Shown here piece by piece: positions 1 to 6,389 of a stretch of DNA of 11,688 nucleotides (positions within the stretch are counted from its first letter, which is position 1; each line of letters opens with the position of its first letter). The notes below the pieces were generated by a model. It was given only the letters and a program-made list of their open reading frames with translations, was not told the DNA's origin and searched no databases. The DNA is taken from the NCBI GenBank assembly GCA_910585505.1, contig CAJUFF010000088.1:1-11688 (forward strand), given 5' to 3'. This DNA comes from an uncultured Ruminiclostridium sp. (GTDB taxonomy: Bacteria; Bacillota; Clostridia; Oscillospirales; Ruminococcaceae). Position numbers and translations under genes: made by a program.

Positions 1-2
1 AG

Positions 3-791
3 CACACCTTTCATCATATAATGGGCATAGACCGTGACAAAGAAACAATCAGAAAAGCTCTTGAACAAAACGCCATAGATGAGGAAATAACGGTTGATAA
101 GCTTAAAGAAGCCAATCTCAGCATTATTTGTCTGTACCCGGAAGCGATATGCGAATTCGTACGCGAAAACGCCGATAATTTCAAAAAAGGAAGCATTGTA
201 ACAGACACCTGCGGAATCAAAAAAACAATAGTCGACGCCTGTACCCCGGTTCTTGAGGAAAGAGGCGTAATGTTTGTGGGCACTCATCCCATGGCGGGCA
301 GAGAGTTCAGCGGCTTTGATTATTCCACCGACAGCCTTTTTGACAACGCCAGCTTTATAATTACGCCAAGTAAAAACACCCCCCAGATCGCCGTAGACCT
401 GCTTTCAACCTTAGCCGGCAGCATCGGCTTCGGCAAAGCGGTGGTAGCCGCTCCGGAAAAGCACGACCAGATAATAGCCTACACCTCGCAGCTTGCCCAT
501 GTTGTTTCCAACGCATATGTGAAAAGCCCGTCGGTAAACGATTTCAACGGTTTTTCCGCGGGAAGCTTTATGGATCTTACAAGAGTGGCAAAGCTCAACG
601 AGAACATGTGGACAAGTCTTTTTATGTGCAATAAAGAATCTCTTTTAAACGAGCTAAATCAGATAATAGAAAACATAACCGAATACCGCGACGCGATCAT
701 TTGCGGCGATCGCGAACGCCTGTGCGGTTTGCTCCGCGACGGAAGGATTCTTAAGGAAAAATGCACCGAAAAGTATTCCGAAAACCGATAA
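3..791 (+). CDS. tyrA: Prephenate dehydrogenase (partial, 5' end outside window)
   Basis: Oxidatively decarboxylates prephenate to 4-hydroxyphenylpyruvate with NAD in cytoplasmic tyrosine synthesis. The frame is open from the first bases. The residues before the ATG at 21 (HHIMGIDRDKETIRKALE) match the second strand of the N-terminal Rossmann fold, so that ATG is internal and the GxGxxG part lies off the left edge. Visible family motifs are THPMAGRE (substrate-binding histidine and arginine region), the stretch LFDNASFIITP, and the helical motif YTSQLAHVVSNA carrying a conserved histidine. The C-terminus ends after the all-helical dimerisation domain with no ACT regulatory domain, so feedback control by tyrosine through ACT is not expected. 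It ends in TAA. A membrane-protein gene follows 59 bp downstream on the same strand. Confidence 0.93.
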   Translation, partial: HTFHHIMGIDRDKETIRKALEQNAIDEEITVDKLKEANLSIICLYPEAICEFVRENADNFKKGSIVTDTCGIKKTIVDACTPVLEERGVMFVGTHPMAGREFSGFDYSTDSLFDNASFIITPSKNTPQIAVDLLSTLAGSIGFGKAVVAAPEKHDQIIAYTSQLAHVVSNAYVKSPSVNDFNGFSAGSFMDLTRVAKLNENMWTSLFMCNKESLLNELNQIIENITEYRDAIICGDRERLCGLLRDGRILKEKCTEKYSENR

Positions 792-850
792 AATCGGATA
801 TACCGCAGTGCGGTTAACATTGCCCAAAGAAAGGAACGTTAATAAATATT

Positions 851-1408
851 ATGTCTGTACGAAGCGGTAAAAGCTTTAAAATAGCCTATTGCGGAATAAT
901 GACCGCATTAAGCACCATAATAATGCTTCTGGCTCTTATTCCGTCAATGACTTATGTCCTGCCCGCCTTCTCCGGAATGTGCATTTGGACCGTATCGGAT
1001 CAAATAAACAGAAAATGGGGGCTTCTTTCATATGTTGCCTCGGCATTGCTGTGCTTTATGATAGTCCCCGAAATCGAAGCGGATCTGTATTACCTTTTTT
1101 TCTTTGGCTACTACCCCCTTGTAAAGGAGCTTACGGAGAAAATTAAACCCGGCTTTTTTTCCTATGTGATAAAATTTCTTATATTTAACGTCGCCATTGT
1201 TATAGCTTTCCGTATTGTTTCTCATATACTTAATCTGGAACAAATACTTGAGGGGCTGGAAATGTTCGGTGATATGGCCGTTTATGTGCTTTGGGGCGCG
1301 GCAAATATCGCGTTTTTGCTTTACGACTTTTGTCTTAATTACTTGTTTTACGGATTCAGAAAATGGGTAAAACCAAAAATAAATAAAAAAATTGGCGGCA
1401 AAATCTAA
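851..1408 (+). CDS. Polytopic membrane protein, ECF S-component-like, function unknown
   Basis: A 185-residue, very hydrophobic protein with about five to six membrane segments, roughly residues 10-30, 33-47, 57-75, 79-92, 101-125 and 139-166. The N-terminus (MSVRSGKSFKIAYCGIMTAL) and the C-terminus (KWVKPKINKKIGGK) are basic, fitting cytoplasmic ends. The opening R/K-IAYCGIMTALSTIIM resembles the start of small ECF-transporter substrate-binding (S) components. I recall similar unannotated proteins in Clostridia, but no motif fixes a substrate. An AAAGGAA Shine-Dalgarno sequence lies at about 830-836, about 14 bases from the ATG, somewhat long. It lies 59 bp after tyrA on the same strand and may be co-transcribed with it. 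A link to aromatic amino acids is only inferred from this position. It ends in TAA. Confidence 0.75.
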   Translation: MSVRSGKSFKIAYCGIMTALSTIIMLLALIPSMTYVLPAFSGMCIWTVSDQINRKWGLLSYVASALLCFMIVPEIEADLYYLFFFGYYPLVKELTEKIKPGFFSYVIKFLIFNVAIVIAFRIVSHILNLEQILEGLEMFGDMAVYVLWGAANIAFLLYDFCLNYLFYGFRKWVKPKINKKIGGKI

Positions 1409-1459
1409 GTTAAAAGGAAATTATATCGTAAAAACTTTTCTAAAAGAATCTTTTTAATT

Positions 1460-1637
1460 TAAGGCAACACCGCACAATGATTGTGTGTGGATTGCGCCGT
1501 AGGATTTTTCGTCAGCTTTTACAAATACGACGCTGGAATACCGGCGTATTTCAAGAAAGATTTGTGCAAGATAACGGAAAATGTGCAAGCAAGCCGCACG
1601 CAAAGCCGTCAGGCGGTCAATTCGCGGTGTTGCCTTA
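1460..1637. mobile_element. MITE-like element, 178 bp, perfect 14-bp terminal inverted repeats
   Basis: The left end TAAGGCAACACCGC (1460-1473) is the exact reverse complement of the right end GCGGTGTTGCCTTA (1624-1637). The element has no room for a transposase and is more GC-rich than its AT-rich flanks. Just inside the left end lies a small palindrome, CACAAT-G-ATTGTG (1473-1485), which could fold or bind a protein. A target-site duplication cannot be assigned because the TA-rich flanks are ambiguous. The structure fits a non-autonomous transposable element mobilised in trans, and I recall similar short repeats in Clostridia genomes. It separates the tyrA/membrane-protein genes from the ligase-like gene. 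Confidence 0.75.
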
Positions 1638-1673
1638 TAAATAGTATTACACATAAAAAGTTTATACCAACCC

Positions 1674-1702
1674 TTGCAAATTTTTTACATATATGGTATA
1701 AT
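1674..1702 (+). promoter_or_regulatory. Sigma-A promoter for the ligase-like/DUF1934/argS unit
   Basis: A -35 box TTGCAA (1674-1679) and a perfect -10 box TATAAT (1697-1702) are separated by exactly 17 bp, preceded by T-rich DNA. Transcription should start near 1709, leaving a ~40-base leader before the ATG at 1749. The leader contains two tiny overlapping ORFs (ATG at 1714 and at 1718) that end just upstream of the main gene. The promoter sits 36 bp right of the MITE-like element. Confidence 0.8.
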
Positions 1703-1748
1703 TTTTTAATAGTATGTATGAAAAAAATAAAGGTTAGGTAGCAAGCAA

Positions 1749-2819
1749 ATGGCAAAAACTAAGGTGGCTGTGCTGTTTGGGGGACAGTCAAAAGATTATT
1801 CGGTTTCTCTGAGAGCGGCGTATTCTGTTATAACTACTTTATCCGGAGAAAATTATGACATTATCCCTATCGGCATTACAAGAGTAGGGCGTTGGCTGTA
1901 TTATCCCGGAAATTATGAGGCCATAGCCGACGGAAGCTGGGAAAACGATTCCGACTGCTGCCCTGCTGTTATAAGCCCGGACACGGTTCATCACGGCATA
2001 ATAAAGCTTATTGACAGTTCCGTAATGGCGGTTCAGCGTGTGGACGTCATTTTTTCGGTAATCTACGGTAAATTCGGTGAATGCGGACGCATACAAAGCC
2101 TGTGCAAATTAGCGGGCATCCCATTTTTGGGTAGCAATCCGGAAGCCTCCGCCTCTGCGGTGGACAGGTCAATGACCCATCTGCTGCTTGACGAAGCCGG
2201 AATAGAAACAATTAAATATTTTTGTATGGAACGCAGCGATATGCCATACATTGATGAAATAATAGACGCCCGTGAGAAAGACTTAAGCTATCCTTTAAGA
2301 GTAAAAGCCTCAAGTTGCAGTTCCTCAATAGGCTCAAATATAGCTTTTGATAAAAACGAGCTAAAATCCGCTTTAAAAATCGCTTTTTCACATCATCATA
2401 AGGCGGTTGTGGAAAGCTTTGTTACAGGAAGAAGTTTTTGCTGCTGCGTATATGAAAACGAAGGTTTGATAACCGCTTCCGATATTGGTGAAACAGTTCC
2501 AGTTGAAAGCACTATCGATCGTCTCAACAATTATATCGGGAAAACGGCAAAGTTTATAGTTCCCGCAGATATACCGGACGAATTGACGGAAAAAATAAAA
2601 TCTGCCGCAAAACGTGCTTTTCGCGTAATAGACTGTCAGGGCTTCTCCTTGATAGACTTTTTGCTTACCGGAGACAATAAGCTGTACGGCACAAAGGTGT
2701 CCACAGTACCTGGTTTTAACAAAGAAAGCGCGCTTACCTCACTTTTGTCGGCAAAAGGACTTACATACTCGGAAATACTTGAAATAATGCTTAACAACGC
2801 GCTGGAGTCCAAAGCATAA
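1749..2819 (+). CDS. Divergent D-alanine--D-alanine ligase-like ATP-grasp protein, probably catalytically altered
   Basis: A 356-residue protein with the full Ddl fold order: N-terminal VAVLFGGQS (7-14), the region IYGKFGECGRIQ (105-116), the ATP-grasp lysine and serine loop VKASSCSSSIGS (185-196), VESFVTGR (221-228), IDFLL (302-306) and TVPGF (319-323). Canonical Ddl condenses two D-alanines for peptidoglycan. Here several E. coli DdlB active-site residues are replaced (my hand alignment): His63 is Tyr106, Lys97 is Arg140, Lys215 is Asn261, Arg255 is Leu301, and the Mg ligands Glu270 and Asn272 are Lys316 and Ser318. The usual GEDG is GECG (110-113). Asp303, Lys186 and Tyr262 are kept. Length and frame are intact, so it looks selected rather than decayed: perhaps a pseudoenzyme, a regulator or a ligase with another chemistry. 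The Shine-Dalgarno is weak (AGGTTAGGT). DUF1934 follows after 34 bp. Confidence 0.85.
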   Translation: MAKTKVAVLFGGQSKDYSVSLRAAYSVITTLSGENYDIIPIGITRVGRWLYYPGNYEAIADGSWENDSDCCPAVISPDTVHHGIIKLIDSSVMAVQRVDVIFSVIYGKFGECGRIQSLCKLAGIPFLGSNPEASASAVDRSMTHLLLDEAGIETIKYFCMERSDMPYIDEIIDAREKDLSYPLRVKASSCSSSIGSNIAFDKNELKSALKIAFSHHHKAVVESFVTGRSFCCCVYENEGLITASDIGETVPVESTIDRLNNYIGKTAKFIVPADIPDELTEKIKSAAKRAFRVIDCQGFSLIDFLLTGDNKLYGTKVSTVPGFNKESALTSLLSAKGLTYSEILEIMLNNALESKA

Positions 2820-2853
2820 CTACACCATAACATTAAAAAGAATGGAGCGGGAA

Positions 2854-3294
2854 ATGAATAAGGAAGTCCGTATAAAAATAAAAACAATACAGTCCGCAGA
2901 CGAAGAAGACGGAGAAGTAACCGAGCTTTTTACCTTCGGAAAGCTTTCAAGGTTAAAAGATAGCGACGGGTATCGGATAGTCTATGATGAAACCGAAGTG
3001 ATGGGATTTGAAGGCTGCAGGGTGGCTCTTGATGTAACCGACAGTTTTGTGAAAATGTCAAGAACGGGAAAAGCCAGTTCAACATTGTTTATAGAAAAAG
3101 GAAAAAAGCATCACGGACATTACGGAACCCCATTTGGCGATTTTATGATAGGCATCAACGCCGACGAGCTTAAAAACGGCATCGGCGACAACGGCGGTGA
3201 TTTGTACATGAAATATACCATAGATGTAAATTCGGACTTTTTGTCGGAAAACGAAATATTTGTAAATGTCGAGGAATGTAACGGCAAAGTATAA
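2854..3294 (+). CDS. DUF1934 (YwiB-like) beta-barrel protein
   Basis: A cytoplasmic protein of 146 residues from the chosen start. It matches the DUF1934 pattern: N-terminal basic beta strand (KEVRIKIKTIQ), the central Y.IVYDETEVMGFEG strand pair, FIEKGKKHHGHYGTPFGDF, and a C-terminal YTIDVNSDFLSENEIFVNV strand. The family folds as a small lipocalin-like barrel and has no firmly assigned biochemical role. B. subtilis ywiB lies beside argS, and the same pairing is seen here (argS begins 30 bp downstream), which supports the assignment. An in-frame ATG at 2842 was rejected because the GGAG Shine-Dalgarno (2844-2847) lies inside that codon region and is ideally spaced for the ATG at 2854. It is probably co-transcribed from the promoter at 1674-1702. 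Confidence 0.85.
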   Translation: MNKEVRIKIKTIQSADEEDGEVTELFTFGKLSRLKDSDGYRIVYDETEVMGFEGCRVALDVTDSFVKMSRTGKASSTLFIEKGKKHHGHYGTPFGDFMIGINADELKNGIGDNGGDLYMKYTIDVNSDFLSENEIFVNVEECNGKV

Positions 3295-3324
3295 AATATA
3301 AATTATAAGGAGATAGCTTAAACA

Positions 3325-5010
3325 ATGATAAACACCGTAGCAACCGCAAAAAACGACGTAAAAGAAATAGTGATGAGCGCATTGGGCAAACTCGTGGCAG
3401 AAGGAAAGCTGCCTGCCGAACCTCTGCCGGCATTTGCCGTAGAAATACCGAACGACAAAACCCACGGGGATTTTTCCTGCAACGCCGCTTTGGTATCCGC
3501 CAAAACGCTCAAGCAGAACCCCCGCACCATTGCTTCCCTGATAGTGGACAGCGCGGTGCTGGAAGGTACCGTTTTTGAAAAAATCGAACTTGCGGGACCC
3601 GGTTTCCTTAACTTTTTTGTGAGCAAAAATTGGTTTGCCGAAACGGTAAACGCGGTGCTTAGGGAAAAAGAGGATTACGGCAAAACCAACGATGGCATGG
3701 GGAAAAAAATACTTGTGGAATTTGTCTCCGCCAATCCTACCGGTCCTATGCACATAGGCAACGCGAGAGGCGGCGCTTTGGGCGACTGCCTCGCTTCACT
3801 GCTTCAATATGCGGGGTACTATGTTGAGCGCGAATTTTATATCAACGATGCGGGAAATCAGATAAATAAATTTGCTTTAAGCCTTGATATACGTTACCGT
3901 CAGCATTTCGGAGATAATGTTGAAATGCCGGAGGATTCATATCACGGGCAGGATATTATCGACCATGCGGAAAATTTTGCAAATAAATACAGCGACAAAT
4001 ATTTAAACACAAGCGAAGAAGAACGCCGACAGGCACTTGTGGACTATGCCCTTCCCATAAACATAAAGGGACTGGAAGAGGATCTGCTGAAATACAGGAT
4101 AAAATATGACACATGGTTTAAAGAAAGTACTCTCCATAATGACGGCTCTGTTGCGGAGGTAATTGAACTTCTTAAAGAAAAAGGCTATACTTACGAACAG
4201 GACGGCGCACTTTGGTTTAAATCCTCCGAGCTTGGAGACGACAAGGACAGGGTGCTTATAAGAGCAAACGGCGTACCCACCTATTCGGTACCCGACATAG
4301 CTTACCATTATAATAAGCTTGTCAAAAGAGGGTTTGATACCGCTATAGATATTTTGGGCGCGGATCACCATGGTTATGTTCCTCGTATGAGAGCGGCGCT
4401 CTCGGCTCTGGGCGTTGATTCGTCAAGGCTCGACGTAGTGATAATGCAGATGGTCAGACTTGTGAGAAACGGTGAAACGGTAAAACTTTCCAAAAGATCC
4501 GGCAAAGCCATCACACTGTCCACGCTGCTTGACGAAATACCCATGGATGCGGCAAGATTTTTCTTTAATCTCCGCGACCCCAATACTCATTTTGAATTTG
4601 ACCTTGACCTTGCGATAGAGGAAAGCTCCAACAATCCGGTTTACTATGTACAGTACGCCCACGCCAGAATATGCCGTATATTGGAAAAACAAAAAGAAGA
4701 CGGAAACGAGTGTAAAATTATTCCCGAAGCGGAACTGGTTTACACCGAAAAGGCGGAAATAGAACTTATAAGACACATAGCCGCTCTTCCCGATGTTATA
4801 AGCGAGGGGGCAAAAACATATAACCCATCGGTTATTACAAGATACCTTGTGGAGTTTGCACAGCATTTTCACAAATTTTACGACGCCTGTCCCATTAAGG
4901 GAACGGAAGAAAAGGTATTGCAGTCAAGGCTTTCTTTGTGTACTGCCGCAAAGATTGTAATTAAAAATTTGCTTGATTTGCTTAAAGTGGATGCTCCCGA
5001 AAAAATGTGA
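3325..5010 (+). CDS. argS: Arginyl-tRNA synthetase
   Basis: Class I aminoacyl-tRNA synthetase of 561 residues, the usual length for the family, charging tRNA-Arg with arginine in the cytoplasm. The N-terminal ~110 residues form the ArgRS-specific additional domain that binds the tRNA D-loop (KTHGDFSCNAALVSAK, then GPGFLNFFV). The signature PTGPMHIGNARGGALGD carries the HIGN form of the HIGH motif at 143-146. The KMSKS-type loop is KLSKR at 387-391, followed by GKAITL. The C-terminal helical anticodon-binding domain includes SSNNPVYYVQYAHARI. An AAGGAG Shine-Dalgarno lies at 3307-3312, with a 12-base spacer to the ATG. The gene is last in the ligase-like/DUF1934/argS unit and ends in TGA. No T-box riboswitch is visible in front of it. 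Confidence 0.97.
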   Translation: MINTVATAKNDVKEIVMSALGKLVAEGKLPAEPLPAFAVEIPNDKTHGDFSCNAALVSAKTLKQNPRTIASLIVDSAVLEGTVFEKIELAGPGFLNFFVSKNWFAETVNAVLREKEDYGKTNDGMGKKILVEFVSANPTGPMHIGNARGGALGDCLASLLQYAGYYVEREFYINDAGNQINKFALSLDIRYRQHFGDNVEMPEDSYHGQDIIDHAENFANKYSDKYLNTSEEERRQALVDYALPINIKGLEEDLLKYRIKYDTWFKESTLHNDGSVAEVIELLKEKGYTYEQDGALWFKSSELGDDKDRVLIRANGVPTYSVPDIAYHYNKLVKRGFDTAIDILGADHHGYVPRMRAALSALGVDSSRLDVVIMQMVRLVRNGETVKLSKRSGKAITLSTLLDEIPMDAARFFFNLRDPNTHFEFDLDLAIEESSNNPVYYVQYAHARICRILEKQKEDGNECKIIPEAELVYTEKAEIELIRHIAALPDVISEGAKTYNPSVITRYLVEFAQHFHKFYDACPIKGTEEKVLQSRLSLCTAAKIVIKNLLDLLKVDAPEKM

Positions 5011-5021
5011 TAAACATAAGG

Positions 5022-5173
5022 GAACCTCTAAAATCCTTGTGAGCAAAAACGGACATGGCAAGCCGCCTACTTCGTCAACCCGTCTCGACGGGCGCCGACC
5101 CGCTTTCTCCGGCTTTCCTCGTATCCGTCGCATCCCGTCCGTTTTTGCTTTTGACAGAGGTTTTCAGAGGCTC
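5022..5173. repeat. Second MITE-like inverted-repeat element, ~152 bp
   Basis: Imperfect terminal inverted repeats: 5022-5037 (GAACCTCTAAAATCCT) against the reverse complement of 5158-5173 (GAGCCTCTGAAAACCT), 13 of 16 matching. A perfect inner pair is AGCAAAAACGGAC (5042-5054) against its reverse complement at 5137-5149. The GC-rich centre contains a hairpin CCCGT-CTCG-ACGGG (5079-5092). It is clearly richer in GC than both flanks and codes for nothing recognisable. It fills most of the 184-bp gap between argS and the methyltransferase-like gene. Its sequence differs from the element at 1460-1637, so it is another family. If transcribed from argS it would form a long imperfect hairpin, and could act as an RNA structure or a transcription attenuator. 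Confidence 0.65.
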
Positions 5174-5194
5174 ACATAAGAAAGGAACATTTAG

Positions 5195-5725
5195 ATGAAT
5201 ACGGACGACGGTCATAAACGATGCCGCATTTTTGCAGCATCCGAAATACTGTTTCCGGAGCTTTTTAACAGAGCCGACAATAAAATTTGTACGGAAGTTC
5301 TGGAAAATAAGGAATATATTGACATAAAAGCGGGCAATATTGTTAATGTGGATATTTTTGGATTGCCTACCGAAAAACTGAACCGTTTTATGCTTTCGGA
5401 GTTAAAAACAGATTTAGACGCTTTAAACTGCGCTACAATAAACCATATGATCGCCGAAGCCGTAAAACATTCATCTGCGGCAAAAGGCAGAAGGATTGCG
5501 GGAGTAATAGGCTCCAGCGGTATTTTTATTGATCCGTTTTCCGAAATAAGCTTTACCGAGCTTATTTCCGCCTATGACGAACAGGTTCGCGCCTTGGATG
5601 AGCATGTGGATTTGTTCATTATAAAGGGTATTTCCTCGATGTCGGATATGAGAGCCGCGCTGCTTTCCTGCAAAAAGACGGAAAAACCTGTTTTCACTGT
5701 AATCTCACCTACAAACGGCGATTAG
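5195..5725 (+). CDS. Upstream fragment: N-terminal half of methyltransferase-like barrel, ends at TAG
   Basis: If the TAG at 5723-5725 terminates, this gives a 176-residue product. Residues 1-95 show little family signature, although AGNIVNVDIFGLPTEKLNRF resembles the strand ADII-x-NTFG of homocysteine methyltransferases with the key residues changed. Residues 98-170 keep the barrel pattern up to strand KPVFTVISP, just before the amber codon. A half barrel alone is unlikely to fold or act. Translation should start efficiently thanks to AAAGGAA seven bases upstream of the ATG. No promoter was found in the 184 bp in front, so transcription may depend on readthrough from argS across the repeat. 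Confidence 0.55.
   Translation: MNTDDGHKRCRIFAASEILFPELFNRADNKICTEVLENKEYIDIKAGNIVNVDIFGLPTEKLNRFMLSELKTDLDALNCATINHMIAEAVKHSSAAKGRRIAGVIGSSGIFIDPFSEISFTELISAYDEQVRALDEHVDLFIIKGISSMSDMRAALLSCKKTEKPVFTVISPTNGD
5723..5725 (+). other. In-frame amber codon (codon 177)
   Basis: The frame reads ...PTNGD-TAG-DETGGISALGG... with homology-like sequence on both sides, so the amber codon sits inside the domain, in the loop after strand VFTVISP. By hand alignment it falls at a variable polar loop position of homocysteine methyltransferases. One base change from AAG, CAG or GAG would explain it. TAG works as a normal stop for spoVG in this same window, which argues against genome-wide reassignment. Confidence 0.85.
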
Positions 5726-5758
5726 GACGAAACGGGAGGAATTTCCGCCTTAGGAGGA

Positions 5759-6367
5759 ATGGTAACAGCTCAGGAAATGGGCAGCGATGCTTTCGGGATA
5801 CAAAGCGAGAATCCGAAAATATATTCCGAAACGGCAAAAGAACTTATCCCATATGCCAAAATACCGCTGATTGCCGATCTGAACGGGGAAAGCTCCAAAT
5901 TTCCGGATATTCTCGGATGCGGGAAATTCAAGTATATTATCACTGAAAGCGTAAATCCAAAGCCTGCGGAAAAAAATGTAAGCAGCTTCTCCGATACGGA
6001 AATTGAGCCTTATGATGACTTTTTTGTTTTCACATATTACGCGGATACGTTTTTTTTGGAAGCGGATACCACGGAAATATCGGAACCTATACGCTGCCTT
6101 CCCGATATGGAAGAAACTATCGCCGATATCTGTAAAACCTCATGCGATATACTGCGGGTCGAAATAAACTCCAATGACGACGCCATAGACTTTGCACGCA
6201 ACGCAAATATGTCCACGCTGCCCGTTATGTTTTTATCGGAGGATCCTCTGGCTCTGAGAATGGCTCTTATGCTATATCAGGGCATTGCGCTGATAGACAG
6301 TGACACCTTGATTCCAAAGGAAGAGCTTGATGAAATGTGCGAAAAATACGGCGCCGTGGTTTATTAA
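5759..6367 (+). CDS. Downstream fragment: C-terminal half of methyltransferase-like protein
   Basis: This would encode 202 residues from the first ATG after the amber codon. The start is doubtful. AGGAGG (5752-5757) is a perfect Shine-Dalgarno but lies only one base from the ATG, and these bases also encode the Gly-Gly of the continuous frame. Residues up to about 60 continue the barrel (QEMGSDAFGI, then YAKIPLIADLNGE). The rest (EETIADICKTSCDILRVEIN onward, ending KYGAVVY) has the alternating strand-helix pattern of a small alpha/beta module that I cannot assign. The zinc-binding cysteines expected at GxNC and GGCCGT are absent. The intact frame after the stop suggests the interruption is recent or is read through. 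Confidence 0.4.
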   Translation: MVTAQEMGSDAFGIQSENPKIYSETAKELIPYAKIPLIADLNGESSKFPDILGCGKFKYIITESVNPKPAEKNVSSFSDTEIEPYDDFFVFTYYADTFFLEADTTEISEPIRCLPDMEETIADICKTSCDILRVEINSNDDAIDFARNANMSTLPVMFLSEDPLALRMALMLYQGIALIDSDTLIPKEELDEMCEKYGAVVY

Positions 6368-6389
6368 ATAAAGAAAGGACTTGTAACAG

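Larger units (their letters stand above)
1409..1748. other. 340-bp intergenic region: MITE-like element plus promoter
   Basis: No credible gene lies here. The first ~50 bases are AT-rich with no convincing terminator. The middle is the inverted-repeat element at 1460-1637. The last ~75 bases carry a sigma-A promoter and the leader of the downstream ligase-like gene. Open frames crossing the element on both strands arise from the repeat itself. Confidence 0.8.
5195..6367 (+). pseudogene. Homocysteine S-methyltransferase-like gene interrupted by one in-frame TAG
   Basis: Read as one frame, this spans 391 codons with a TAG at codon 177 and a TAA at the end, and no frameshift. The region around residues 100-220 resembles the MetH N-terminal (homocysteine methyltransferase) barrel: RRIAGVIGSSGIFIDP, then FTELISAYDEQVRALDEHVDLFII, then the helix before QEMGSDAFGI. 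Expected catalytic elements are missing. The N-terminal DGxxGT motif is absent, the usual IET is IKG (143-145), the zinc-cysteine motif G-x-N-C is GIQS (201-204), and no GGCCGT-type cysteine pair follows. It is thus either a decaying paralogue, a non-catalytic relative, or a gene needing amber readthrough (for example pyrrolysine). An AAAGGAA Shine-Dalgarno (5181-5187) lies 7 bases before the ATG. The NUDIX gene follows 22 bp later. Confidence 0.65.

Noticed and set aside
802..814. Palindrome ACCGCA-G-TGCGGT after tyrA as a terminator
   Set aside because: It has a one-base centre and no T-run follows, so it is a poor terminator. No other signal supports it.
1441..1459. AAAAGA/TCTTTT hairpin as terminator of the membrane-protein gene
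   Set aside because: The loop would be one base and the stem is all A/T with one G-C pair, so it would not be stable.
1481..1741. 86-residue open frame on the plus strand and 66-residue frame on the minus strand (1454-1654)
   Set aside because: Both lie mostly in the MITE-like element, have no convincing ribosome binding site and no recognisable domain.
3295..3324. T-box or other riboswitch before argS
   Set aside because: The gap is only 30 bp and holds just the ribosome binding site.
3079..3753. 224-residue minus-strand frame
   Set aside because: It is antisense to DUF1934 and argS and its Tyr/Phe/Cys-rich composition is typical of a shadow frame.
4924..5179. Short frames of 68 (+) and 69 (-) residues
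   Set aside because: They come from the GC-rich inverted-repeat element and the argS end, with arginine- and proline-rich low-quality translations.
5723..5725. Genome-wide reassignment of TAG to a sense codon
   Set aside because: spoVG ends in TAG (6906-6904) at the expected length, and no other real gene in the window has an internal TAG.
5752..5761. Internal restart of the methyltransferase-like frame with AGGAGG
   Set aside because: The spacer to the ATG is one base, too short for normal initiation, and the bases are explained as Gly-Gly codons. Kept only as a low-confidence fragment.
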